Assembly: GCA_035606355.1 (NCBI GenBank)
Contig: DATNFO010000065.1
Location: 1-60,697, forward strand
Length of the DNA stretch: 60,697 nt
Origin: Sulfopaludibacter sp035606355
GTDB lineage: Bacteria; Acidobacteriota; Terriglobia; Bryobacterales; Bryobacteraceae
Direction of reading: 5' to 3'
In this document: positions 1 to 8,243 of the stretch, in pieces
Numbering within the stretch: the first letter of the stretch is position 1
Layout of the letters: each line of letters starts with the position of its first letter
Notes under the pieces: model-generated
Told to the model about the DNA's origin: nothing
The model's database searches: none
The model's input: only the letters and a program-made list of their open reading frames with translations
Translations under genes and position numbers: made by a program

Positions 1-1
1 T

Positions 2-160
2 TGGAACATGCTTCACAAAGGTCAGACGTATCTGGAAAAAGGGAAACCCACAACTCCGCAAGCAGCCAAACGCCGTGCTCAGAAAATCGCCCGGGAACTG
101 CGAATTCTCGGTTACACCGTCAATATCAAACCCGCTACGGACGCAGCACTCCCATTGTGA
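2..160 (+). CDS. 3' end of an IS110/IS1111-like transposase (partial at window edge)
   Basis: The frame is open from the window edge to TGA at 158-160 and encodes 52 residues. The peptide reads NMLHKGQTYLEKGKP, then an Arg/Lys-rich helix (AKRRAQKIARELRILGY), and ends TVNIKPATDAALPL. A short 'YxMLxxGxxY' segment followed by a basic helix and a 'LGYxVxLxP' strand is the usual end of IS110-family transposases, which use a DEDD catalytic domain and a Ser-containing C-terminal domain. Only the extreme C-terminus is visible, so the catalytic residues cannot be checked. The gene is followed 14 bases later by a piece of a dispersed hairpin repeat, a neighbourhood typical of IS110 elements that target palindromes. 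An unrelated basic protein cannot be excluded. Confidence 0.42.
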   Translation, partial: WNMLHKGQTYLEKGKPTTPQAAKRRAQKIARELRILGYTVNIKPATDAALPL

Positions 161-173
161 CTTTCAACGGAGT

Positions 174-198
174 GGTAAAAGGTGCATCGAAAGGCGAA
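174..198. repeat. Fragment of the hairpin/76-bp repeat family
   Basis: These 25 bases are identical to 4422-4446 inside the tandem 76-bp repeat downstream of the PEP-CTERM gene. The fragment sits between the transposase stop codon and the stop codon of the propeller gene on the other strand. It looks like the broken edge of a family member; the inverted-repeat stem itself is missing here. Confidence 0.7.
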
Positions 199-203
199 CC
201 CAG

Positions 204-3200
204 CTACCGCCCGCCCTTCCAATCCGGCAGCCTTCCCGGAGTTGGAGGAGCGCCGGCCGCATCGAGCTGTTTCTCCAGCGCTTTGATGTCCACATCCAGC
301 AGCTTGCGCAGTTTCGGAAGCACACTCGCGAGTTCCTCCGACCCGATCTGATACTGTTCCATCGCAGTCTTGGTCGGGTGCTGCGTTGTGCCTCGGAGCG
401 GCGCGCCTGCCGCCTGCACATGTTCCTGGATGGACGCCGCCGTTCCTTCATTGTGGGATCGCCAGATGGTGTCTCCCCGCAACGCGAGGTTAATGTCGTC
501 CAGATTGTGCTCCAGCGCCAGGCACTGCTCGTGGAGTTTCGGCGAAAGCGATGGCGTCGCATCGATCGCGCGCCGTATGGAATCCAACCGCGTACGCGCG
601 TCCGCCGCGCCTGCCTCGGTCGCGGTCAGGGCGGCCTGCAGCTTCTCCACCTTCTCCTGGAAGCTGGACAGCGCTGTGCGGTCTTCCCTGTTGGAAGGAC
701 CTTCGGCCACAACGTCGAAGGAAATCGAACCCGGAAGCGCCGTGGTCACACCGTTGACGCGCTTCGCCATTGTGACCGTGTAGCGGCCCGGCACCACCAG
801 CGCACCACCGCCGCCGCCGCGTCCGGCGAAGGCCGGTGGTTCATCCGTTCCGCCTTCCCCGCCGCCCGCGCCGCCGCGTCCGCCCCCGCCACCGGCGCCG
901 CCACGACCTCCACCTCCGCCTGCGCCCGCACCGCCCGCAAAGCCGCCGCGACCGGCAGTCATGCCCTGCGCCCGAAGGTCCCAGTTGACGCGATGAATTC
1001 CCGCCGTGGCGGGAGCTTCCAAACGACGAATCACCTTACCGGAAGCATCCGAGATGGCCAGCAAAATCGCCGGCGCTTCTTCTTCGGCTTCCATGCGCAA
1101 CTCTTCGGGCGTGGGATACGGCGCAACTTCGCCGCGAGCCACGGCCGCGCGTTCTTTCTGGGCCCGCTCCTGCGCCTTCGTGCGATACCCTTCCTTCAGG
1201 TTGAACGTGATCGACGCGCCCACCGGCGGATTCGGAGCCGCGAAGAAATTGGAGCCCTGATCGCCCGCGCCCCCACCGAAGATCGAGCTCGGAATATAGC
1301 TCAGAGCCGTCTTTACAGGGAAGATCGTGCTCTCTTTGCTCAGCAGTTCCGGCGTCGCCTCGCGCAGCGGCGAATAATCGTCCAGCACGTAAATGCTGCG
1401 CCCGAACGTTCCGATCACCAGATCATCCATCTGTTTCTGGATCGTCAGGTCGCGAACCATGATTGTCGGCAATCCGTTCTTCAGCGGAATCCACTTCTCG
1501 CCGCCGATCTTCGTATAGTACAAGCCGAATTCCGTCCCGGCGAACATGAGCTTGGGATCTTTGTAATCTTCCGCGATCGCGTACACCCCGCCGCGCTCCG
1601 GCAGGTTGCCCGCGATGTTCAGGAACGTCTTGCCCTTATCCGAGCTCTTCAGCAAATACGGCCGGAAATCGCCGTTCTGGTGATTCTCGTACGCCACATA
1701 GACGGTGCCCGGATCGTGCTGCGAGGCTACGATGCGCTGCACGTAAGCGTCTTCCGGCACGCCCGCCGGCTTCTCCACTTTCCGCCACGTCTTGCCGCCA
1801 TCCTCGGTGATCTGCAGGAGGCCGTCATCGGTGCCCACGTAGATTAGCCCTTCCTGCTTCGGCGATTCCGCAATCGACGAGATGTTGTCGTAAAGCGCGG
1901 TCGAAACGTTCTTCTGAATGGCGTCGATGGGCCAAACTTTTCCCATCAGCGGCAGTTTGTTGCGATCCAGGTTCCGCGTCAAGTCCGGACTGATGGCCTT
2001 CCAGCTATCGCCGCGATCGTCGCTGCGATACAGCCTCTGTGCTCCGAAGTAGAGCCGCGTGTTCGAATGCGGGCTGATGATCACGGGTGCATCCCAGTTC
2101 CAGCGCATCGCCGGATCGCCCTTCGCCGGCTGCGGCTGAATGCTCACACGTTCGCCCGTACGCTTGTCGAACCGCACCATGCCGCCGTTCTGCATGTTGG
2201 CGTAGACGGTGTTGGGGTCCTTCGGATCGACGCGGCTGTAGAAACCGTCGCCGCCCATGGTCACGAAGCAGTCGCTGTTCATCAAACCGGCCGAGCTCTT
2301 GGTGCGCGCCGGGCAGCCGAAGCTGTTATTGTCTTGTGTGCCGCCGTAGACGTAGTAGAAGGGAGCGTCTTCGCTCACCGCAACGTCGTACATCTGGGCG
2401 GTCGGCAGGTTGGCCTTGAAAATCCACGTGTTCGCGCGATCGAAGCTCTCGTAAATACCACCGTCGCAGCCTACCAGGTAATGGTCATTGTTTTTGGGGT
2501 CGATCCAAATGTCATGATTGTCGACATGCTTGCTGCGCGTCGGCAGTGTGGCCAGCGTGCGGCCGCCGTCATCGCTGTACATGATGTTCAAGCCCATGAT
2601 GTACACGCGATCCGGATTGCCCGGGTCCACCAGCACCTTGGAGTAGTACTGCCCCTGTTCGTCGTAGCTGTTGCGCTTCTCCCAAGTCGCGCCGAAGTCC
2701 ATGGAGCGATACAAGCCTCCGCGGCCCTGCGGTCCTTCCACCTGCGCGTACACCTCATGCGTGACGCTCGGAGCGTAGTTCAAGCCGATGCGGCCCAGAT
2801 CGCCGGAGGGAAACCCGCCGCCCACCTTCGTCCAGGTCTTGCCCGCGTCCATGCTGCGCCACAGAGCGCTCTCCGGACCGCCGTGGATCATGCCGAAGTA
2901 CCGCCGTTCGCGCTGATGCGTCGCAGCGAGCAGTATGTCGGGATTTTTCGGGTCAATCAGAACGTCTGAGCAGCCGGTGTAGTCACCTACTTTGATCAGA
3001 CTCTGCGACCAGGTTTTCCCGCCGTCGGTAGTTTTATAGAGGCCGCGCTCGCCGCCGCCCTTCCATAGCGGTCCCGGCGCGGCGACGTAAACCACGTTCG
3101 AATCCCGTGGGTCAATCACGATGCGCGCGATGTGCTCGGTCAGCTTCAGCCCGACGTTTTTCCATGTGCGGCCCGCGTCCTCGCTTTTGTACAGGCCATC

Positions 3201-3599
3201 GCCGTAAGAAACGCTGCGCTGATTGTTGTTTTCGCCCGTGCCCGCCCAGACGACGGTGGGGTTTTTCGGATCGATGGTTATGGTTCCGATCGAATAGGAA
3301 CCGTAATTATCGAAGACCGGTGTCCAGGTGGTGCCGTCGTTCACAGTCAGCCAGATGCCGCCGGAAGCTTCGGCCACCAGGTAGTGCGCCGGATTGTCCG
3401 GGAACACGGCGAACTGCGAAACGCGTCCGGAGATAAATGCGGGCCCGATGTTGCGTACTCGCAGCGTTGCAAACGTGCGCTCATTGATCGGGTCGTCCGA
3501 CCCGCCACGGCCGCCCCGGCCGCCGCGTCCGCCGGCCGCCGGTTGGTCCTGGGCAAACATGGCCAGGGACAAACACAAGAGAAGCGAAAACCTCGTCAT
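204..3599 (-). CDS. Secreted BNR/Asp-box beta-propeller protein (VPS10/sortilin-like)
   Basis: The product has 1131 residues. A Sec signal peptide (MTRFSLLLCLSLAMFAQ) is followed by a Gly/Arg linker (GGRGGRGGRGG, residues 23-33). At least nine Asp-box motifs of the form S/T-x-D-x-G-x-T-W then follow (for example SEDAGRTWKNV, TTDGGKTWSQ, SMDAGKTWTKV, TEDGGKTWRKV), spread over about residues 130-650, as expected for one or two large BNR propellers of the sortilin/VPS10 type. Residues about 880-937 are an almost pure Gly/Arg/Ala low-complexity segment, and the C-terminus is a helical region ending in a Pro-rich tail. Such proteins are exported and common in acidobacteria. They are often annotated as glycosyl hydrolases, but the catalytic residues of a sialidase are not evident, so enzyme activity is not claimed. 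The gene is not obviously in an operon. Confidence 0.82.
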   Translation of the reverse strand: MTRFSLLLCLSLAMFAQDQPAAGGRGGRGGRGGSDDPINERTFATLRVRNIGPAFISGRVSQFAVFPDNPAHYLVAEASGGIWLTVNDGTTWTPVFDNYGSYSIGTITIDPKNPTVVWAGTGENNNQRSVSYGDGLYKSEDAGRTWKNVGLKLTEHIARIVIDPRDSNVVYVAAPGPLWKGGGERGLYKTTDGGKTWSQSLIKVGDYTGCSDVLIDPKNPDILLAATHQRERRYFGMIHGGPESALWRSMDAGKTWTKVGGGFPSGDLGRIGLNYAPSVTHEVYAQVEGPQGRGGLYRSMDFGATWEKRNSYDEQGQYYSKVLVDPGNPDRVYIMGLNIMYSDDGGRTLATLPTRSKHVDNHDIWIDPKNNDHYLVGCDGGIYESFDRANTWIFKANLPTAQMYDVAVSEDAPFYYVYGGTQDNNSFGCPARTKSSAGLMNSDCFVTMGGDGFYSRVDPKDPNTVYANMQNGGMVRFDKRTGERVSIQPQPAKGDPAMRWNWDAPVIISPHSNTRLYFGAQRLYRSDDRGDSWKAISPDLTRNLDRNKLPLMGKVWPIDAIQKNVSTALYDNISSIAESPKQEGLIYVGTDDGLLQITEDGGKTWRKVEKPAGVPEDAYVQRIVASQHDPGTVYVAYENHQNGDFRPYLLKSSDKGKTFLNIAGNLPERGGVYAIAEDYKDPKLMFAGTEFGLYYTKIGGEKWIPLKNGLPTIMVRDLTIQKQMDDLVIGTFGRSIYVLDDYSPLREATPELLSKESTIFPVKTALSYIPSSIFGGGAGDQGSNFFAAPNPPVGASITFNLKEGYRTKAQERAQKERAAVARGEVAPYPTPEELRMEAEEEAPAILLAISDASGKVIRRLEAPATAGIHRVNWDLRAQGMTAGRGGFAGGAGAGGGGGRGGAGGGGGRGGAGGGEGGTDEPPAFAGRGGGGGALVVPGRYTVTMAKRVNGVTTALPGSISFDVVAEGPSNREDRTALSSFQEKVEKLQAALTATEAGAADARTRLDSIRRAIDATPSLSPKLHEQCLALEHNLDDINLALRGDTIWRSHNEGTAASIQEHVQAAGAPLRGTTQHPTKTAMEQYQIGSEELASVLPKLRKLLDVDIKALEKQLDAAGAPPTPGRLPDWKGGR

Positions 3600-3713
3600 G
3601 GGAGCGAGTATATCAACTGTACGGTTTCGCTACGGCCGCCCACGACGGTGCAGCTTGTTACGGAAAACCAGAATGCGGCGGCGCATAATCGCAACAGTAA
3701 CTTGGGAGGACCC

Positions 3714-4295
3714 ATGCGACGGCTTGCTTTTACGCTGCCGCTTGTACTCAGTACCCACCTCTGGTGTGCAGCTTTGGACTTGCCCACGAGGGGTAATTCC
3801 GTGTCACAGCGTGGCGAGGGCATGTTCGCGACCAGCGATTCGAGCGCCGCGCTTGTGAATGCATTCCAGTGTTTCACCTGCCGCCCCGAAGGCGCGTTTG
3901 ACTGGTTTGAATTCGCCGTTCCCGCGTTCTTCGGAACCGCGACGTCCGCAACTCTTCGCCTGCGGCAAGCCGGCGACACGGCGTACACTCTTTACACTCT
4001 GCCGGAAACGCCCGGCGCGGTCACCGATGCCGCCATACCGCTCGATTCCGCGACAATTCCGCTCGAAGCGACCGCGGTTGTTGTGATTCAGTCCGAACAG
4101 CAGCCCTCGCCAGACCTCGATTCCAGCGAGAGCAGCCCGCCAGTCGCGGATGCACTGGTCACCGTTGAAGCCAGCCCACTGCCGATTCCGGAATCGTCCG
4201 CGCTAAGCCCATTGCTAATCGCCGCGGCAGCGCTTATGAAGACGCGCTATCGGCGTTCATCGGCGGCTGATTATTCTTGCCCTCAGGGGCTGTGA
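3714..4295 (+). CDS. Small exported protein with divergent PEP-CTERM anchor
   Basis: The start ATG at 3714 is chosen because GGGAGGA ends three bases upstream and the reading begins with a Sec signal peptide (MRRLAFTLPLVLSTHLWCAA). The mature part is a predicted all-beta domain with a TLRLRQAGDTAYTLYTLP segment. The end carries PIPESSALSP, a short hydrophobic stretch (LLIAAAALM) and a basic run (KTRYRRS). That is the tripartite plan of PEP-CTERM sorting signals, recognised by an exosortase and linked to surface or exopolysaccharide-associated export. The last codons (about CPQGL then TGA) lie inside the terminal inverted repeat of the downstream hairpin element, so the original C-terminus may have been changed. 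No exosortase is in the window. Confidence 0.62.
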   Translation: MRRLAFTLPLVLSTHLWCAALDLPTRGNSVSQRGEGMFATSDSSAALVNAFQCFTCRPEGAFDWFEFAVPAFFGTATSATLRLRQAGDTAYTLYTLPETPGAVTDAAIPLDSATIPLEATAVVVIQSEQQPSPDLDSSESSPPVADALVTVEASPLPIPESSALSPLLIAAAALMKTRYRRSSAADYSCPQGL

Positions 4296-4351
4296 AAAAT
4301 ATCGAATTGCTTTTCTCCGCATTCAAACGCACTCCGATCCCCGGCACCGTT

Positions 4352-4425
4352 TACCGCTCCCTTACGGTCACGGCTCCGTATGTAGTTGATTCTGCGAGCG
4401 GAGCCGCGACCGTCAGGAAGCGGTA
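4352..4425. repeat. Hairpin repeat copy 1 (27-nt arms, 20-nt loop)
   Basis: The left arm 4352-4378 and right arm 4399-4425 pair over 27 positions with four mismatches. The 20-nt loop TATGTAGTTGATTCTGCGAG (4379-4398) is related to the loop of the copy at 60401-60462. The arms contain the core ACGGTCACGGCTCCG shared by all copies. Confidence 0.8.
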
Positions 4426-4560
4426 AAAGGTGCATCGAAAGGCGAATGGAGTGCGACGAGAATAGCAGCCGGATTTTTTCACAGACCGTAAGGAAGCGGT
4501 AAAAGGTGTATCGAAAGGCGAATGGAGCGCGACGAGAATAGCAGCCGGATTCCTTCACAG
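4409..4560. repeat. Tandem duplication of a 76-bp unit
   Basis: Bases 4409-4484 and 4485-4560 are two head-to-tail copies of the same 76-bp sequence, differing at about five positions. Each begins ACCGT(C/A)AGGAAGCGG and ends TTCACAG. The unit consists of the right hairpin arm plus the arm-to-end segment of the element, so one half of the hairpin element has been duplicated. Confidence 0.85.
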
Positions 4561-5826
4561 CCCCGGCGCCTTCAATATCCCAGGATCCTTCAGCAAAGCT
4601 CGCGTGAAGCCGCCGCCGCCATTCGCAGTGAACGATTCCAGCAACACCTGCGTCCCATCCAGATCGCGATAATCCAGCGTCAGGACAGCGCCCGCGATCG
4701 TCAGGTTCACGAACCCGTTCTCTCCCACGAGCGTTCCATCTTCCAACGGATGCGTCCGCGGATCGTATAACTGAAGCGGCGGCGCTTTTTTTGAGATGTC
4801 CGGCGTCCCAAGCTCCACCGGCATTCCGCTATGTCCCACACACCGGCCGTACGCCGTAATCCCGCCTGCCGTGCTGAACTTGTCGTAGATTGCCAGGCGA
4901 TGCTCGTGGCCCCACATCCACAGCACCTCCTGGTCACCGAAGAATTCCGTCAGTTGTTTCGCTGCCCGCGTGTACGCCTTATCCGGAAACGCCGAGTAAT
5001 ATTGGTGGTGCGACAGCAGCAGAGTGGCTTTGGGATTCTCCCGCGGCTTCACAGTGTTCCGCAGCCACGCAATCAGCTTGTCCTCCAGGTGGCAATCACC
5101 GCCCACCACCGGGATTTGGTTGATGCCCGGGATCAAGCTGAGAATCGGAATCCCCACCGAGTTGTACCCAGTATCGACCGCGATGATCCGCCACGCATCC
5201 GCTTCCAGGCAGAAGAAACTCGCGACCTGTCCCGCGCCGCCCGCAGGCATTCCCAACGACTGGAGAAACGTGGTGAAGTACGGCTTCCCGTTGGCGTACA
5301 TCTCGTGGTTGCCGTTTAGCGCGAAGCTGCCGTTTGCTCCATGCGGCCACGTCACCCCGCTATACGTGCCGTTCGACTTTCCCAAACAATTCTCGGCGAT
5401 CTCCGGTTCGTCGCCTACATAGTAAACGTCGCCCAAATGAATCGTGAGATCGGCGTCGCCCCCCTGCATTTGCGCGGCGACGCGTTCGGCTTCCTCTGTC
5501 CCCGTGGCCCAATCGCCGGCGATCGAAATCCTGATCTCTCCACCAGACCGCGGAACGAGCGGATACAGTCCTGTTTTTCCACTGCCGGTGTAATCCGGAA
5601 AGTTGTAGCGGGGCGTCAGCGCGTACTTCAAGTAACTCCCTAGCCACGGAATCAGATTCTGCGGCGCAAACGCCTGCAGCTTCGGAAAATTAGTGGTCGC
5701 CGCCAGTTGGTCCACTTTCTTGCTGAAGTGGTTCACCAGCACGGACCGGCTCATGGCCGGCGGACCATTGAGCTTCGTCAGATTCGTTGGACTGCGATGC
5801 CGCCCGTCAGGCGCAGGACCTGCCAT
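4555..5826 (-). CDS. Calcineurin-like metallophosphoesterase
   Basis: The 423-residue product has the full dinuclear-metal phosphoesterase motif set in order: GDW (104-106), HLGDVYY (about 130-136), GNHE (about 172-175), LSHHQ (about 271-275) and WGHEH (about 305-309). These are the Asp, His and Asn ligands of the purple-acid-phosphatase/calcineurin fold. There is no signal peptide, so it is probably cytoplasmic. AGGGAGGAG lies about five bases before the ATG, although an inner ATG (MSRSVLVNH, residue 25) is possible. It is the last gene of a three-gene minus-strand operon, 11 bp after the CPBP protease gene. Its TGA lies in the terminal repeat of the adjacent hairpin element. The substrate is unknown; the fold acts on phosphoesters of nucleotides, proteins or lipids. 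Confidence 0.85.
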   Translation of the reverse strand: MAGPAPDGRHRSPTNLTKLNGPPAMSRSVLVNHFSKKVDQLAATTNFPKLQAFAPQNLIPWLGSYLKYALTPRYNFPDYTGSGKTGLYPLVPRSGGEIRISIAGDWATGTEEAERVAAQMQGGDADLTIHLGDVYYVGDEPEIAENCLGKSNGTYSGVTWPHGANGSFALNGNHEMYANGKPYFTTFLQSLGMPAGGAGQVASFFCLEADAWRIIAVDTGYNSVGIPILSLIPGINQIPVVGGDCHLEDKLIAWLRNTVKPRENPKATLLLSHHQYYSAFPDKAYTRAAKQLTEFFGDQEVLWMWGHEHRLAIYDKFSTAGGITAYGRCVGHSGMPVELGTPDISKKAPPLQLYDPRTHPLEDGTLVGENGFVNLTIAGAVLTLDYRDLDGTQVLLESFTANGGGGFTRALLKDPGILKAPGL

Positions 5827-5837
5827 TCCGCTCCTCC

Positions 5838-6740
5838 CTATTTCCGAATCAGCGACAGATTGTGGACGATCAGTCCATCAAGGAATACATTCAGCAGCCA
5901 GTGCGATAAGACCACCGGCCAGATGGATCGCACCGCCCACGCGATGCTCCCCGCCGCGATTCCCCAAACCAGCGTTCCCCACAGCTCGGGAAGAGGCTTT
6001 CCTAGGTGCCACGCGGTGTATGACAGCATCTGAATCAGCAGCGCGTACTTTCCGAAAAACACCGGCGCAGGTGCGCCGCCCGCCGCCGCGCGCACATGCC
6101 CCGGCCCGATCGATTCCAGTCCGAACAACAGGTATCCGCGAAAGATGAACTCGATGGCCAGAAAAAACGGGAAGTACGTCAGCTCGTAAATGGCAAACTG
6201 CGCCCAATCCGTAAACGGGCGATAGAACGGATACAGCCGCTGCATATCCGCGTTCCGCGCGCCCAGGTAGAACGCCGGAAGGCTCAACACCGTCAGCGTC
6301 AGGAAGCCCCAGATCGCAAGGCTGCGGCGCCCCACCGGCGGCAGTCCGAGACCATAATCGCGCCACCGCTCATGAAACAGCAGCCGGATCAGCAGCATCG
6401 GCACGACCACTACAATCAGCGCGCCGGCCCAGAACGAAATCAGCTCGTCATCCCACGGCAGACCCGGAATGAGTTGCGGCCGCGACCCGATTCCCACTCC
6501 TGGACCCCAGTAGCCAGGCACAACCACCCGCAGCAATTCGAAGTTTCCGTGAAAGCCCCACACCATGAGCAGCAGGAATGCCGAAGCCAGAATCTGCCCC
6601 GGCTTCTCCCGCAACACGGAGCGCGTGGTGTGCCAGATCAGCTTCAGCACCGAGATGAAATCGGGCTGTGCCAGCTCGATGGGGTCGAAATCCTCCTGCA
6701 CGCGCTTTGCAATCGGACTCTTCTCAGGGCTCATTCGCAT
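5838..6740 (-). CDS. CPBP-family intramembrane metalloprotease
   Basis: This 300-residue integral membrane protein has about seven hydrophobic segments. The C-terminal third carries the CPBP/Abi signature: EFIFRG (Glu and Arg of motif 1), a His in YTAWHLGKP (motif 2) and SHWLLNVFLD (His and Asn of motif 3). Relatives are glutamate-type CAAX prenyl proteases or bacterial proteins of the same fold, some involved in bacteriocin immunity. The canonical EExxxR is reduced to a single visible Glu before FxxR, so activity is likely but not certain. The start overlaps the end of the epimerase gene by 17 bp, which indicates translational coupling. Confidence 0.8.
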   Translation of the reverse strand: MRMSPEKSPIAKRVQEDFDPIELAQPDFISVLKLIWHTTRSVLREKPGQILASAFLLLMVWGFHGNFELLRVVVPGYWGPGVGIGSRPQLIPGLPWDDELISFWAGALIVVVVPMLLIRLLFHERWRDYGLGLPPVGRRSLAIWGFLTLTVLSLPAFYLGARNADMQRLYPFYRPFTDWAQFAIYELTYFPFFLAIEFIFRGYLLFGLESIGPGHVRAAAGGAPAPVFFGKYALLIQMLSYTAWHLGKPLPELWGTLVWGIAAGSIAWAVRSIWPVVLSHWLLNVFLDGLIVHNLSLIRK

Positions 6741-8142
6741 CCCCTTTGCTCAGGCGCAACCCGTACAGCGCCTGCATAATGAGATTCACCAGGACCACGA
6801 AGATGCCGCCCGCTCCGCCCAGCAGAATGGCCCGTTCGTAAGCATTGGTGATGCCGAGCGGCCATCCCTCGCGGAAGGTCCATGCATGGAAGACCGCTGC
6901 GTTGAGCACCTCCGCCGCGCCGGCGAGCGCCGTGCCAATCAGAAACTGCGGCAGCGGTCCCGTCCTCCGCAGCAGCATCGCCAACGTGCCCAGCACCAAC
7001 CCGAACGCTCCGAAAATCACCACCCACACCAGCCACGCCGGATTGAACGTGTAGAAGCCGCCCAAATGGGATTGCGATTCGATCAGCCCACCGATCGCCG
7101 ACGCCACAATCAAGTACTTCGCCCAGAGGATGTCCTCCAGCGCCATCGCTCTCCCCGCATCCCGCTCCGCCCGCCAGGACTGCGTGGTTGCGCGCATTCC
7201 CTGCGAAATGTTGTTCTGCGCGACCCAACCGAAATCGCGTTGTGCCGCGCCCGGGTCGGCCACCCAAAACCGCTGGCTCACTTCGCGAGCCTTATCGCGC
7301 GTCATCGCCGGGCGCCCCCTCGTGAACCGATGCATCAGCTCCGCCGCCGGCGCGGCAAGTTGAATCAGCAACAGCGGAATCGGGATCGTCACGCCCGCGG
7401 ACTTATCCATTCCGTTCGCGATTCCCTGAATCACGTCGCTCGCGCTCAGCGCTTCCTTATGATTGAGAAAGTAAGTCTTCCCGACCGTGTTCGCGCTCTC
7501 CGCCGCGTCCACGAACCCGCGCACCAGGTCGTCCACGAACACCGCTACGATGTATTTCGGCAGAATTCCGAGCTTCGGATGAATGCGGCTATCCACCAGC
7601 GGATAAGTCTGGCTCAAATCCTGTTCGCGCGCTCCATACACCGAAGACGGCCGCACGATCGTCACCGCCAGCCGCGCGGCATACTGCATCACGATCTCTT
7701 CGGAATCGCTCTTCGATGTTCCGTACCACGACATCGGCCGCCGCTCCGCCGCCTCGTTCAACGGCGTCGTATCGGCGCCCGGACCGGCCGCGGCCTGGCT
7801 CGAAACATACAGGAAGCGCTGAAACCCCGGCCCTTTCGCGCGCAGCACCGCATCCAGCATGTGGACCGTGCCCTTCGTGTTGGTCAGCAGGAACGCCTCG
7901 CGCGTCAACGCCAGCAGTTCGGCGGCGAGGTGAAAAACGTAGTCCGCCCCTTCCAGCGCCGCCGTGAGCGTCTCCGGTTGGCGAACATCCCCCACGTGGA
8001 TGCGCACCGGCAGCCCTTCGATGCTGCGCAGGTCGCTGGTGGCCCGCACCAGGCAATCCACTTCGTATCCCCGCTCCAGCAGATGGCGGACCAGGTGAGA
8101 ACCGATAAATCCATTGGCGCCGGTGACGAATGCCCGTTTCAT
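6724..8142 (-). CDS. NAD(P)-dependent epimerase/dehydratase with C-terminal membrane domain
   Basis: Residues 1 to about 330 are an extended short-chain dehydrogenase: TGANGFIGSH at 7-16 is the Gly-rich dinucleotide motif, VGDVRQPETL and YVFHLAAE are the usual acidic and alanine strands, YVSSQAA holds the catalytic Ser, and WYGTSKSDSE gives Tyr-x3-Lys. After about residue 345 come four hydrophobic helices (LVWVVIFGAFGLVLGTLAML, GIFVVLVNLIMQAL and two others), an unusual extension that should anchor the enzyme in the inner membrane. It resembles hopanoid-associated or nucleotide-sugar epimerases, but the substrate cannot be read from sequence. First gene of the operon with the CPBP protease and phosphoesterase. 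Confidence 0.83.
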   Translation of the reverse strand: MKRAFVTGANGFIGSHLVRHLLERGYEVDCLVRATSDLRSIEGLPVRIHVGDVRQPETLTAALEGADYVFHLAAELLALTREAFLLTNTKGTVHMLDAVLRAKGPGFQRFLYVSSQAAAGPGADTTPLNEAAERRPMSWYGTSKSDSEEIVMQYAARLAVTIVRPSSVYGAREQDLSQTYPLVDSRIHPKLGILPKYIVAVFVDDLVRGFVDAAESANTVGKTYFLNHKEALSASDVIQGIANGMDKSAGVTIPIPLLLIQLAAPAAELMHRFTRGRPAMTRDKAREVSQRFWVADPGAAQRDFGWVAQNNISQGMRATTQSWRAERDAGRAMALEDILWAKYLIVASAIGGLIESQSHLGGFYTFNPAWLVWVVIFGAFGLVLGTLAMLLRRTGPLPQFLIGTALAGAAEVLNAAVFHAWTFREGWPLGITNAYERAILLGGAGGIFVVLVNLIMQALYGLRLSKGDANEP

Positions 8143-8243
8143 GCAGCTCCCGTCCTTGAAGTGGGTCTATCATATCCGCAACGCGCGCCCGCAACAAGAG
8201 GAATTCGCCCCCACCTGCGTCGGAGTATGATGTAGGAATTCCT

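Larger units (their letters stand above)
4286..4564. repeat. Composite MITE-like hairpin element with 11-bp terminal inverted repeats
   Basis: GGGGCTGTGAA at 4286-4296 is matched by TTCACAGCCCC at 4554-4564, so the block has perfect 11-bp inverted ends. Inside are a long hairpin (4352-4425) and a tandem 76-bp repeat (4409-4484 and 4485-4560). No open frame of its own is convincing. The inverted ends supply the TGA stop codons of both flanking converging genes (PEP-CTERM protein at 4293-4295, metallophosphoesterase at 4555-4557). Non-autonomous mobile elements and REP-type extragenic repeats both look like this. Confidence 0.7.

Noticed and set aside
75..1847. A 590-codon open frame on the plus strand opposite the propeller gene
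   Set aside because: It has Arg/His/Ala-rich composition without domains and lies fully antisense to a well-supported gene. It is an effect of high GC. The same applies to long frames opposite the receptors (12122-14605, 16180-18300, 20778-23489) and the malic enzyme (33546-35717).
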